Assembly: GCA_963765725.1 (NCBI GenBank)
Contig: CAVXXI010000003.1
Span: 248,001 to 312,000 of the forward strand
Source of the DNA: DASQEH01 sp963765725
Lineage (GTDB): Bacteria; Actinomycetota; Actinomycetes; Propionibacteriales; Nocardioidaceae
Direction: 5' to 3'
DNA length: 64,000 nucleotides
The position numbers and the translations under genes are program-made. Under the pieces are notes generated by a model that was given only the letters and a program-made list of their open reading frames with translations, searched no databases and was not told where the DNA came from. Below are positions 40,506 to 48,868 of this stretch, in pieces (the first letter of the stretch is position 1; every line of letters begins with the position of its first letter).

Positions 40506-41524
40506 CCCTCACCCTGTACGTCGACGGCCCCAGGTGGCGGTCGCACCTCACCCGCACCGCCGCCGAGACCCCCGGGCTGGTCCCGGTCGCCAAGGGCAAC
40601 GGATACGGCTTCGGCGTGCCCAGGCTCGCCCGACGCGCCGAGTGGCTGGGCGCCGACACGCTCGCCGTCGGGGCCTACGACGAGGTCGCCGACGTCGACC
40701 GTCGCTTCTCCGGAACCGTGCTGGTGATGCAGCCATGGCGCCCCTTCGATCACGACGGCGCGTCCACCGACCCCCGCCTCGTCCACACCGTCGGACGGTT
40801 GGAGGACCTGGCCGCGCTCGGACGGCGCGCCGACCGCCCCCGCGTCGTACTGGAGGCGCTGACCTCGATGCGCCGGCACGGTCTGGTCGCCGCCGACCTC
40901 GCCAACGCACGTATCTCGGCCCGCGGAGTCCGGGTGGAGGGACATGCCCTGCACCTCCCGATCGGCGGGGGCGGCCACCTTTCGGAGGTCGAGCGCTGGC
41001 TCGCCGCGGCACCGGCCGACACCTGGTACGTCAGCCACCTGGCGGCCGGCGAGCTGGCCGAGCTCCGTCGGCGCCACCCGGAGGTGGAGTTCCGGCCACG
41101 CGTCGGTACCGCCCTATGGCTGGGCGAGCGAGCCGCGTTGGCGCCGCGGGCGACGGTCCTCGACGTCCACCCGGTACGCCGCGGCGACCGGGTCGGGTAC
41201 CGGCAGCGACGGATACTGCGCGCGGGCTGGCTCCTCGTCGTGTCCGGCGGAACCGCCCACGGCATCGGGCTCGAGGCGCCCACAGCGGCGACGTCGGCCC
41301 GCCAACGTGCCGTGTCGATCGCCCGGGGCGGTCTCGACGCCGCCGGGCGAGCCTTGTCCCCCTTCATGGTCGGCGGACGCCAGCGCTGGTTCGTCGAACC
41401 GCCGCACATGCAGGTCAGCATGGTGTTCCTGCCCGCCGACGCGAGCCCACCGTCGGTGGGAGACGAGATCGACGTGCGGGTACGGCACACCATCACCACA
41501 TTCGACCGGGTGGTGACGAGCTGA
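40502..41524 (+). CDS. Alanine racemase-like PLP enzyme
   Basis: A 340-residue protein with the alanine racemase fold-type III layout. The PLP Lys is in LVPVAKGNGYGFGVP near residue 35, and the C-terminal beta domain has RPRVGTALWLG, where canonical Alr has the R-x-G-x-x-x-YG (Tyr) segment. The catalytic Tyr context looks degenerate (GTALWLGER), so this may not be a housekeeping alanine racemase. Translation is coupled to femX through ATGA at 40502-40505, which suggests it supplies or tailors the amino acid used for stem-peptide modification (inference). It converges with the GT87 gene after 19 bp. Confidence 0.75.
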   Translation: MTLTLYVDGPRWRSHLTRTAAETPGLVPVAKGNGYGFGVPRLARRAEWLGADTLAVGAYDEVADVDRRFSGTVLVMQPWRPFDHDGASTDPRLVHTVGRLEDLAALGRRADRPRVVLEALTSMRRHGLVAADLANARISARGVRVEGHALHLPIGGGGHLSEVERWLAAAPADTWYVSHLAAGELAELRRRHPEVEFRPRVGTALWLGERAALAPRATVLDVHPVRRGDRVGYRQRRILRAGWLLVVSGGTAHGIGLEAPTAATSARQRAVSIARGGLDAAGRALSPFMVGGRQRWFVEPPHMQVSMVFLPADASPPSVGDEIDVRVRHTITTFDRVVTS

Positions 41525-41543
41525 CCGCTCGCGAGCGGCGGGC

Positions 41544-43163
41544 TCAGGAGTAGAGCGGGTCCGGCTCCGGTGGGCCTCCTGGCCCCGACAGCGGCGCGGG
41601 CGAGGAGCCGTCGGCGCCGTCGGACAGGCCCAGTTGGTCCGCAGCGTCCGCCTCCTCGTCGTACCCGGGCCAGGGCATGCCGCCGGCTGCGCTGTCGATG
41701 CCCTCGTCGAGGACGCCGCCGACCGGGTCGTCGGAGAGCCCGTCAGCGCGGACCGGGTCGTACCAGGGCAGGTAGATGTCCCGAACGACCAGCGCCGCGA
41801 GGTACAGCTCGCCTCCGATGCGGAGCATCACCGCCAACCCGTAGGGCCAGTCGTAGTGGTCCGGGTCGACGAAGAAGTTGGCGATGTGCATCCAGATCGC
41901 GAAGAAGTAGAAGATCTCGCATGCCTGCCAGATCATCAGGTCGCGCCAGCGCGGGCGGGCGAGCGCCGCCAGCGGGAGCAGCCAGAGCACGTACTGCGGT
42001 GAGTACACCTTGTTCACGAAGAGGAAGGCCACGACCACGAGCAGCATGAGCTGCGGCAGCCGCGGCCGACGGGGGGCCAGGAGTCCCAGGGCCGCGATCG
42101 CGAGACACGAGCCGCCGAAGACCAACCAGGTCGTGACGTTGATCGTGTGCGGGCTCGCGAAGTCCCCGCTGTAGTTGGCCCAGACGAGCCAGAGCGAGCC
42201 GTAGTCGGGGCCACGCGAGGCGTTGAACTTCCAGAACCACAAGAAGGCGTGGGGAGACCACACGTAGATGGGCAAGTCGACGACCAGCCAGGCGGCCGCG
42301 GCGGCAAGAGCGGTCCGTTTCATGGCGTCGAGCTTGCGCTCGCGCCAGCACAGCACGAGTAGCGGACCGAGGAGGAAGAGCTGGTAGAGCTTGGTCGCGG
42401 CGCCGAGTCCGATGAACACGCCAGTCAGCACCGGGCGGCGCGTCGACCAGGCCCAGAACATGGCCGCCACCCAGCCGAAGGCCACCAGGTCCCAATTGAT
42501 GGTCGCCGCGAGCGCGAGGCTCGGCGAGGCGGCCACGAAGATCGCATCCCAGGGCCGCCGAGGCTGCGCCCGGACCAGCAGGGCGAGGCCGATCAGCAGC
42601 ACGAGGAAGAAGCCGACCGCGTTGACGCTCCAGAACACGGCACTGTCGTGCTGGACGCCGGCGATACTTCCCACCGATGCGTGCGGCAGGTCGGAGAGGT
42701 CAGGGGACGTGCCCAGAGCGTGCGTGACCAACGCCGCGGCGCCCATCCAGGCTCCAGTCAGCACGGGGTACTCGATGGTCAGCGCGTCCTCGGCCTTTGC
42801 CGTGACCGGCTGCTTGACGAAGGGCAGATCGGAGGGCGGCTCGTACGGCACGAAGCCCTCGGCGAGGCCGCGGTCGACGTACAGGTAAGGAATGTCGGTG
42901 TAGCACAGGTGCGAGAAGGCCTTCGGGTACGCCACGTCGGACCAGCTCTCGACCACGCACGACGACTTCTGTACGACTCCGAGGCCGAACACCACCGTCG
43001 CCACGGCGAGCACGACGCGCAGCGGAGTCCACCAGCTGGCTCCCGTCCGGGCGTGGCGACCGAGCGGCCCGCCGACCGCTACCGAAGCGACGCGGGCGAT
43101 GGGGTCGCTTCGGGTGGGAGACACCACCTCGCCGGTCGTGCGGCCCGAACCGAGGAGATTCAC
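41544..43163 (-). CDS. GT87/DUF2029 family membrane glycosyltransferase (Rv0051-like)
   Basis: A 539-residue polytopic membrane protein, probably a GT-C polyprenyl-phosphate-dependent sugar transferase acting on the outer face. It has about 10 helices. Conserved family stretches are LTIEYPVLTGAWMGAAALV, ATINWDLVAFGWVAAMFWAW, GLGAATKLYQLFLLGPLL and VYSPQYVLWLLPLAAL. An Asp in the first extracytoplasmic loop (IPYLYVDRGL) is a candidate catalytic base. The ~70-residue C-terminus is acidic and Gly/Pro-rich. GTG 43163. It follows ponA after 85 bp in the same direction, matching the ponA1-Rv0051 order of mycobacteria, so a cell-envelope role is likely. Confidence 0.82.
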   Translation of the reverse strand: MNLLGSGRTTGEVVSPTRSDPIARVASVAVGGPLGRHARTGASWWTPLRVVLAVATVVFGLGVVQKSSCVVESWSDVAYPKAFSHLCYTDIPYLYVDRGLAEGFVPYEPPSDLPFVKQPVTAKAEDALTIEYPVLTGAWMGAAALVTHALGTSPDLSDLPHASVGSIAGVQHDSAVFWSVNAVGFFLVLLIGLALLVRAQPRRPWDAIFVAASPSLALAATINWDLVAFGWVAAMFWAWSTRRPVLTGVFIGLGAATKLYQLFLLGPLLVLCWRERKLDAMKRTALAAAAAWLVVDLPIYVWSPHAFLWFWKFNASRGPDYGSLWLVWANYSGDFASPHTINVTTWLVFGGSCLAIAALGLLAPRRPRLPQLMLLVVVAFLFVNKVYSPQYVLWLLPLAALARPRWRDLMIWQACEIFYFFAIWMHIANFFVDPDHYDWPYGLAVMLRIGGELYLAALVVRDIYLPWYDPVRADGLSDDPVGGVLDEGIDSAAGGMPWPGYDEEADAADQLGLSDGADGSSPAPLSGPGGPPEPDPLYS

Positions 43164-43248
43164 GCGGCCTATGGTGCCTCATCCCCCGGCGTTGCCCGGA
43201 GTCGACGCGGTGCGCCACGCTCCCTGCCGCCGGCCGGGACAACCGCCG

Positions 43249-45519
43249 CTACGTGGGCGGCGCGCCGCTCGACGGGTGCGGGCTGCTCGGTGGCGGCTGC
43301 GAGGTCGGCGGCCGTGACGTCGTGGGCGGCGCCGACGTGCTGGGAGGGGCCGTCGTCGTGGGCGGCGCCGACGTGCTGGGAGGCGCGGACGTCGTGGGCG
43401 GAGCGGACGTCGTAGGAGGAGCCGAGGTGGTCCGACGGGTCGTGGTCGGCGCAGGGGGCGCGGTCGACGTGGGCGGCACGTACGTCGGGCTGACACCGCC
43501 CAGCGGCGCCGGAAGCGGGAAGTCGACGACAGGTCGTCCCTTCAGGGCCTGCGTCATGTAGGCGGTCCACGTCTCGGTCGGGTAGTCCTGCCCGAAGTAC
43601 GAGTCCAGGTAGCCGTTGAGCGCCTGGTTGCCGTTGCCGCGCACGTACATCACCGCCGTGGACAGCTGTGGCGTGTACCCGACGAACCACGACGACGACA
43701 CGTCTCCGCGAGCGTTCGTCGCGGTACCCGTCTTCCCCGCCGCGGGCCGCTGCAGCGCCTGGGCCCGGAAACCGGTTCCCGCCTTGACCACCTGCTGCAG
43801 TGCGTACGTGACGTTGCTGGTGATCGCCTGGCTGTACGCCCGGGTGGTGTGGGTGAGGTGCTCGTACTGGACCCCGCTCGCGTCGGTGACCTTCGAGATG
43901 GCGTACCAAGGTGCGTGCTCGCCTCCCGCCGCGAACGTCGCGTACCCGTCTGCCATCTCGATCGGGGACACGGTGGCGCTGCCGAGCGACACCCCGATGT
44001 TGGGCTTGAGTCCAGGCGCGGTGCGGGGGATGCCGGCGGCCACGGCGGAGTCGATGATCGCGCTGGGACCGTCGTGCATGTGCAGGGTCATGTCGACGTA
44101 GGCGGTGTTGATCGACTCCTCGGTGGCGGTCACCAGGTTGACCGAGCCGTACGAGGTTCCGGAGCCGCTGCCCTCGTTCTCGACCGTCGTCCCGTCGGGC
44201 AAGGTGATGGGGGAGTTGCCGTCGAAGTAGTCCCGCAGGCTGATGCCCTGCCGCAGGGCCGCCGCCAAGGCGTACGGCTTGAACGACGAGCCCGGCGACC
44301 CGCCCGCGACGGCCCAGTCGATCTGGCTCTGCAGGTAGTTCTTGCCGCCGATCATGGCGCGCAGCGCACCGGTCCCGGGCTCGACCGACGCCAGGGCCAC
44401 GTGCAGCTGCGGCTTGTCACGGGGCCGGATCTGCCGGATGGCCCGCTCGGCCGCGTGCTCCTTGTTCCAGTCAAAGGTCGTGATGACCTTCAGCCCGCCG
44501 CCCTCGATCTGCTCGTTGGTGAAGTGCAGTGACTGCAGCTGCTGCTTGACGAGGGTCATCAGGTAGCCCTTCTGGCCGCCGTAGCGGTTGACCTGCTCGA
44601 CCTTCGGGAACCTGGGGAGCTGCTGCTCGACCTCGGCCGCCCGGCTCGGGTCCACGACACCCATGGACACCATGCCCTCGATCACGTACTGGTAGCGGGC
44701 GAGCAGAGCGGCGGCGGAGGCTCGGCCGTTGGCCGGGTCCAGGTATCCCGGCGAGTTGAGCACGGCGGCCAGCACCGCCGACTGGGGCAACGTGAGGTCC
44801 TTGGCGTCCTCGGCGAAGTACGCCTGGGCGGCCGCCTGGACCCCGTACGCCCCGCGACCGAAGTAGATGGTGTTGAGATAGTCGGCGAGGATCTGGCCCT
44901 TGGTCAGCCGGTTCTGCAGTTTGACGGCGAGGAATGCCTCCCGGATCTTGCGGGTCCAGGTGCGCTCCTGTGACAGGTACAGGACCTTGACGTACTGCTG
45001 GGTGATGGTCGACGCGCCCTGCTCGGTACCGCTCGACCGCAGGTTGTGCCAGGCGGCGCGGAGGATTCCCTTGATGTCGATACCGGAGTTGGTCCTGAAG
45101 GTCCTGTCCTCGGCGGAGATGACGGCGTTGCGCACCGACATCGGCATCTGCTTCAGCGGAATGCTCTGCCTGTTCTGCAGGGCGAACTGCCCGATCACGT
45201 GCTTGCCGTCGGAGTAGTACACGGTCGTCGTCTGGGCCTGGAAGTCCCGGTTGGGGGTCGGGATGTCGATGCGCCGGTACGTCACGTACACGGCGACCGC
45301 GACCAGCAGGCAGAACACGAGCCCCACGATCGTGCCCCACTTGAACGCCTTCCAGGCCAGGTAACGGGCGCGGGCCCAGCCGTGCAGGTCGCGCATCCGA
45401 CGGCGCGGTCGGCGCGGTCGTCCGCCCGTCGTGGCGGACGCATCGTGGGCGCTGCCCCCCGCGCGCCCCTGCCGAGGGCGGCCCGGGCGACCACCTGGCG
45501 CGTTCTTCGAGTCACTCAT
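43249..45519 (-). CDS. ponA: Class A penicillin-binding protein (bifunctional glycosyltransferase/transpeptidase)
   Basis: A 756-residue peptidoglycan synthase. Residues 1-60 form a basic cytoplasmic tail, and a helix at ~62-80 anchors it. The GT51 domain follows: SAEDRTF (catalytic Glu137), GASTITQQYVKVLYLS, RKIREAFLAVKLQ and YLNTIYFGRGAYGVQAAAQAYF. The transpeptidase domain has the nucleophile motif SSFK (Ser411, Lys414), SIN (469-471) and KTGTA (596-600). The last ~75 residues are a PPTTSAPP-type tandem tail, probably spanning the wall; its DNA (about 43252-43480) is itself repetitive and could vary in length. ATG 45519 lies 14 bp after the DUF5318 stop, so they share an operon. Confidence 0.95.
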   Translation of the reverse strand: MSDSKNAPGGRPGRPRQGRAGGSAHDASATTGGRPRRPRRRMRDLHGWARARYLAWKAFKWGTIVGLVFCLLVAVAVYVTYRRIDIPTPNRDFQAQTTTVYYSDGKHVIGQFALQNRQSIPLKQMPMSVRNAVISAEDRTFRTNSGIDIKGILRAAWHNLRSSGTEQGASTITQQYVKVLYLSQERTWTRKIREAFLAVKLQNRLTKGQILADYLNTIYFGRGAYGVQAAAQAYFAEDAKDLTLPQSAVLAAVLNSPGYLDPANGRASAAALLARYQYVIEGMVSMGVVDPSRAAEVEQQLPRFPKVEQVNRYGGQKGYLMTLVKQQLQSLHFTNEQIEGGGLKVITTFDWNKEHAAERAIRQIRPRDKPQLHVALASVEPGTGALRAMIGGKNYLQSQIDWAVAGGSPGSSFKPYALAAALRQGISLRDYFDGNSPITLPDGTTVENEGSGSGTSYGSVNLVTATEESINTAYVDMTLHMHDGPSAIIDSAVAAGIPRTAPGLKPNIGVSLGSATVSPIEMADGYATFAAGGEHAPWYAISKVTDASGVQYEHLTHTTRAYSQAITSNVTYALQQVVKAGTGFRAQALQRPAAGKTGTATNARGDVSSSWFVGYTPQLSTAVMYVRGNGNQALNGYLDSYFGQDYPTETWTAYMTQALKGRPVVDFPLPAPLGGVSPTYVPPTSTAPPAPTTTRRTTSAPPTTSAPPTTSAPPSTSAPPTTTAPPSTSAPPTTSRPPTSQPPPSSPHPSSGAPPT

Positions 45520-45533
45520 GTCGAGTCGAGCGG

Positions 45534-45947
45534 TCAGTCGTCGTCTTCGACGGTGCGCTGCCGGCGCGGCGGCTTGCGGGGGGTGCCGTCGCCGACGACG
45601 TACGACTCGACGAGGTGGTTCCAGCCGCACGAGCGGCAGACCTCGAGGACGTACACGCGGATCTCCCCGTGCTCGTGGGCCATCGCCTCGATCTCGGCGC
45701 GCGACTTGATGCGGCCCGAGAACTGGCCGAGCTCGTCGCCGAAGACGTACGACAGCAGTCGCAGCTCCGGCTTGCGGCAGACCGGACATGGACTCGATGC
45801 GGGCTCACCGTGGTGCTTCGCGGCGCGCAGCGTGTACGGGTCGGCGTCGCAGACGTCGTCCATCGACGTCGCACCGCCCCTGAACAGGGTGGACAGGGTC
45901 GCCCGCCTCTGCAGGGAGTAGTCGATGACATAGCGCTGTGACCACAT
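45534..45947 (-). CDS. DUF5318 family zinc-ribbon protein (Rv0049-like)
   Basis: A 137-residue small protein found next to ponA in many actinobacteria. The start MWSQRYVIDYSLQRRATLSTL and the paired CPVCRK and CRSCGWN motifs (about 53 residues apart) suggest a zinc ribbon. Between them is SYVFGDELGQFSGRIKSRAEI. The C-terminus is basic, then acidic (VEDDD). The function is unknown; constant linkage to ponA suggests a role in regulating wall synthesis (inference). ATG 45947 fits; the frame opens further upstream but would cross the padR operator region. A probable -10, TACGCT, lies about 10 nt before the start. Confidence 0.8.
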   Translation of the reverse strand: MWSQRYVIDYSLQRRATLSTLFRGGATSMDDVCDADPYTLRAAKHHGEPASSPCPVCRKPELRLLSYVFGDELGQFSGRIKSRAEIEAMAHEHGEIRVYVLEVCRSCGWNHLVESYVVGDGTPRKPPRRQRTVEDDD

Positions 45948-46047
45948 GATGGGTTCGAGCGTACGGCGAGGTTCAACCCGCAGGAAAACCGTGGACCGTC
46001 GCGGTGACGAAGGTCGCACCGACGGTGACGCCCGCTGCAGCGAGTCG

Positions 46048-46066
46048 ATGTATCGATTCGATACAT
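46048..46066. promoter_or_regulatory. 19-bp palindrome, probable PadR operator
   Basis: ATGTATCGATTCGATACAT: 8-bp arms with a 3-nt centre, framed by ATGT...ACAT as in PadR-family operators. It sits 80 bp before padR and 100 bp from the divergent DUF5318-ponA start, so it could govern both. A further GATAC half-site follows at 46073-46077. Confidence 0.65.
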
Positions 46067-46146
46067 ACAGGTGATACGTTCGACCGATAGGTGGGCAACG
46101 GCGACCGCAGCGTCTCCGACCCCGAAGCCCGTACGGAGGCGTTGAC

Positions 46147-46773
46147 ATGACCAGACGAGGAGACGCGCTCGAGCTCGCCGTCCTCGGCCTGCTGCATGAG
46201 TCCCCGATGCACGGCTACGAGCTGCGCAAACGGGTGACGGGGTTGCTCGGCTGGGGCCGGGTGCTCTCGTACGGCTCGCTGTACCCACGCCTCAAGCAGC
46301 TGCTTCGTGACGGGTTCATCGTCGAGGAGTCGGCCGCCGACGCGCGGCCGGGGCTCGGCGGTCGGCGCGGCAAGATCGTGTACAAGCTGACGGCCGAGGG
46401 CAAGGAGAGATTCGGCGTCCTGGTGTCGTCGACCGGGCCGAGTGCGTGGGACGACGACAACTTCGGTGTGCACTTCGCGTTCTTCGGCTCTGCCACGACC
46501 GAGACCCGGCTGCGGATTCTCGAGGGCCGCAGGAGCCGGCTCGAGGAGCGCCTCGACACCCTCCGTTCCACCCTGGCCCGTTCCCGCGAGCGCATGGACT
46601 CCTACACGCTGCAACTCCAGCGCTACGGTCTCGACTCGGTGGAGCGCGAGGTGCGCTGGCTCAGCGAGCTGATCGAGACCGAGCGGGTATCCCGGACGCC
46701 GAGGCGCCCCGATGACGCACCGGGAGGCGATCCTCCCCCGGCTGACGCAGTACCAGGAAACACCACCCCCTGA
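46147..46773 (+). CDS. PadR family transcriptional regulator (Rv0047c-like)
   Basis: A 208-residue repressor. The N-terminal winged helix is ALELAVLGLLHESPMHGYELRKRVTGLLG (outline), with the PadR motif SYGSLYPRLKQLLRDGFI as recognition helix and wing start, and YKLTAEGKERF. A long helical C-terminal domain (LRILEGRRSRLEERLDTLRSTLARSRERM in outline) makes the dimer. The last ~25 residues are Pro-rich. ino1 follows after 54 bp in the same direction, the arrangement known from other actinobacteria, so control of inositol synthesis and of its own promoter through the 19-bp palindrome is likely. Confidence 0.88.
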   Translation: MTRRGDALELAVLGLLHESPMHGYELRKRVTGLLGWGRVLSYGSLYPRLKQLLRDGFIVEESAADARPGLGGRRGKIVYKLTAEGKERFGVLVSSTGPSAWDDDNFGVHFAFFGSATTETRLRILEGRRSRLEERLDTLRSTLARSRERMDSYTLQLQRYGLDSVEREVRWLSELIETERVSRTPRRPDDAPGGDPPPADAVPGNTTP

Positions 46774-46827
46774 GTCGACGGGCCTTCGTCGACCGCACGG
46801 ATACACACATCACAGAAGGAGGACCGC

Positions 46828-47907
46828 ATGGGTTCGGTTCGGGTAGCTCTCATCGGCGTCGGCAACTGCGCGACGTCACTCATCCAAGGCGTTCACTACT
46901 ACAAGGACGCGGACCCGTCGGCAGCGGTGCCGGGCCTGATGCACGTGAAGTTCGGTGACTACCACGTCAGCGACATCGAGTTCGTGGCCGCGTTCGACGT
47001 CGACGCCAAAAAGGTGGGCTTCGACCTGTCGGAGGCGACGAACGCCAGCGAGAACAACACCATCAAGATCGCCGACGTGCCGCCGCTCGGCATCACCGTG
47101 CAGCGCGGCCCGACCCTCGACGGACTCGGCCGGTACTACCTCGAGACCATCGAGCAGAGTGACGCCGAGCCGGTCGACGTGGTGAAGGTCCTGCGCGACT
47201 CCCGGGCCGACGTACTCGTGTCGTACCTGCCGGTCGGCTCCGAGGAGGCCGACAAGTTCTATGCGCAGTGCGCGATCGACGCGGGTGTCGCCTTCGTCAA
47301 CGCCCTTCCCGTGTTCATCGCGTCCGACCCCGTCTGGGCGAAGAAGTTCGAGGACGCCGGAGTGCCGATCGTCGGTGACGACATCAAGTCGCAGGTCGGC
47401 GCCACGATCACCCACCGGGTGATGGCGAAGCTGTTCGAGGACCGCGGCGTCGTCCTCGACCGTACGTACCAGCTCAACATCGGCGGCAACATGGACTTCA
47501 AGAACATGCTCGAGCGCGACCGCCTGCAGTCCAAGAAGGTGTCCAAGACCCAGTCGGTGACCTCCAACATCGACCACGACCTCGGCGCCCGCAACGTCCA
47601 CATCGGCCCCTCCGACTACGTTGCCTGGCTCGACGACCGCAAGTGGGCCTACGTACGGATGGAGGCCCGCGCCTTCGGCAACGTGCCGCTCAACCTGGAG
47701 TACAAGCTCGAGGTCTGGGACTCCCCTAACTCGGCGGGGATCATCATCGACGCCATCCGGGCGGCGAAGATCGCGAAGGACCGCGGTATCGGTGGGCCGT
47801 TGCTGGCGGCGTCGTCGTACCTGATGAAGTCCCCGCCGGTTCAGCGTCCCGACGACCTGGGACGCGAGTCGGTCGAGGCGTTCATCCGCGGCGACGTCGA
47901 CCGCTGA
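46828..47907 (+). CDS. ino1: Inositol-3-phosphate synthase
   Basis: A 359-residue NAD-dependent enzyme converting glucose 6-phosphate to 1L-myo-inositol 1-phosphate, the first step to phosphatidylinositol and mycothiol. The NAD loop VALIGVGNCATSLIQGV is at residues ~6-22. Conserved active-site segments are VSYLPVGSEEADKFYAQCAI, VGDDIKSQVGATITHR, LNIGGNMDFKNML and KSKK-type SKKVSKTQSV, with KLEVWDSPNSAGIIIDAIR near the end. Length matches the short actinobacterial form. AGGAGGA precedes ATG. Presence of ino1 fits mycothiol-type redox biology with the sigma-R promoters seen here. Confidence 0.96.
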   Translation: MGSVRVALIGVGNCATSLIQGVHYYKDADPSAAVPGLMHVKFGDYHVSDIEFVAAFDVDAKKVGFDLSEATNASENNTIKIADVPPLGITVQRGPTLDGLGRYYLETIEQSDAEPVDVVKVLRDSRADVLVSYLPVGSEEADKFYAQCAIDAGVAFVNALPVFIASDPVWAKKFEDAGVPIVGDDIKSQVGATITHRVMAKLFEDRGVVLDRTYQLNIGGNMDFKNMLERDRLQSKKVSKTQSVTSNIDHDLGARNVHIGPSDYVAWLDDRKWAYVRMEARAFGNVPLNLEYKLEVWDSPNSAGIIIDAIRAAKIAKDRGIGGPLLAASSYLMKSPPVQRPDDLGRESVEAFIRGDVDR

Positions 47908-47928
47908 GCCGTCCGGCGCGGCCGCTCT

Positions 47929-47967
47929 CAGGCGGCCGCGTCAGGCAGCCGCGTCAGTCGGCCGCGT
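47929..47967 (+). repeat. 13-bp tandem repeat (3 copies)
   Basis: CAGGCGGCCGCGT, CAGGCAGCCGCGT and CAGTCGGCCGCGT in direct tandem. They span the end of the convergent VOC gene, whose C-terminus falls in the repeat. Unrelated to the 22-bp family. Confidence 0.75.
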
Positions 47968-48334
47968 CAGGGGCGTGCCGGCTGACCAGCGCGACCAGGT
48001 TGGCCTCGCTGTCGCGGACGAAGGCCATCCACTCCTCGGTGCCGGCCGGCCCGAGCGTGCTGTCCTCGTGGCGGAAGATGACGTGCGGCTCCGTGTCGAC
48101 GGCCGTGCCCTTGTCACGGAGCTCGCAGACCGCTGTACGCACGTCGGCCACGCCGAGGTAGAGCAACGCCGAGGGAGCGGCGCGGTCGAGGAGCAGGCGC
48201 ACGCCGTCGAGGTCGAAGAACACCAGCCCGGGAGGGTCGAAGACCGCGGTCGGCGCTCGCCCCAGCAGGTGGGTGTAGAAGGCCGTAGCCCGATCGAGGT
48301 CGTCGGCTCGTTGCGCGACTTGGATAAGCCTCAT
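47954..48334 (-). CDS. VOC (glyoxalase/bleomycin-resistance) family protein
   Basis: A 126-residue small metalloprotein-fold protein. Two beta-alpha-beta-beta-beta modules are visible: MRLIQVAQRADDLDRATAFY and LYLGVADVRTAVCELRDKGT. FVRDSEANLVALVSRH ends the second. Members act on thioester or peroxide substrates or bind drugs. The first ligand position is Gln (IQVAQ) instead of His, so metal binding may be altered. ATG 48334 is about 10 nt from the palindrome shared with marR, and the -10-like TATAGG lies in that palindrome's arm. MarR probably represses it; the ligand of MarR and the substrate may be related. Confidence 0.82.
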   Translation of the reverse strand: MRLIQVAQRADDLDRATAFYTHLLGRAPTAVFDPPGLVFFDLDGVRLLLDRAAPSALLYLGVADVRTAVCELRDKGTAVDTEPHVIFRHEDSTLGPAGTEEWMAFVRDSEANLVALVSRHAPDAAD

Positions 48335-48343
48335 CACGTCTCC

Positions 48344-48377
48344 TATAGCATCCCTACGTGTGTGTAGGGATGCTATA
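48344..48377. promoter_or_regulatory. 34-bp perfect palindrome, probable MarR operator over two promoters
   Basis: The 14-nt arm TATAGCATCCCTAC (48344-48357) pairs with GTAGGGATGCTATA (48364-48377) around GTGTGT. It fills the 51-bp space between the divergent VOC and marR starts. Each outer arm end contains GCTATA, which forms the -10 of its gene (TATAGG leftward, TATACA rightward), 6-7 nt from the start codons. Binding would shut both promoters. Confidence 0.8.
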
Positions 48378-48385
48378 CATGCGTT

Positions 48386-48868
48386 ATGGCTGATGACAAG
48401 GAGCCGCCTGCAAGCACCGCCGCCCAGCTCAACTCCGGCGCCATCCATCTGCTGCGCGGTCTGCGGCGCGTCGACGAGGCAGCGGGCCTGACGCCGGCGC
48501 GCCTGAGCGCATTGTCCGTCCTGGTCTTCGGTGGTCCTTGCACCCTTGGCCGGCTCGCCGAGATCGAGGATGTCGCCGGCCCGACGATGACACGCATCGT
48601 CGACGGCCTCAGCGACCTCGGCCTGGCCCAGCGCTCGACGCATCCGCTCAGCGGGCGAGCGGTGCTCATCTCGGCCACCCCGTCCGGAGCCGCGCTCATG
48701 CACGCCGCGGCGCAACGCCGACACCGCGCGATCGTGGCGGCGATGTCGCGGCTGTCGGCACGTGACCGTGCGGCCCTCGACCGCGCCGCCCCGGCCCTGG
48801 TGCGCCTGGCCGACGCACTGCGCGAGCGGGAGGCCCCGGCCGTCGCCCGGCGGCGGCCCCGCCCGTGA
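48386..48868 (+). CDS. MarR family transcriptional regulator
   Basis: A 160-residue winged-helix repressor. The DNA-binding part is LTPARLSALSVLVFGGPCTLGRLAEIEDVAGPTMTRIVDGLSDLGLAQR (outline), with GPTMTRIVDGLSDLGL as recognition helix; the wing is STHPLSGRAVLISATPSG. The terminal helices form the dimer. The start ATG is about 6 nt after a TATACA -10 inside the 34-bp palindrome, so it is probably leaderless and self-repressed. The MFS gene begins with a GTGA overlap at its stop, which makes marR-MFS a translationally coupled unit. Typical of regulated drug efflux. Confidence 0.88.
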   Translation: MADDKEPPASTAAQLNSGAIHLLRGLRRVDEAAGLTPARLSALSVLVFGGPCTLGRLAEIEDVAGPTMTRIVDGLSDLGLAQRSTHPLSGRAVLISATPSGAALMHAAAQRRHRAIVAAMSRLSARDRAALDRAAPALVRLADALREREAPAVARRRPRP

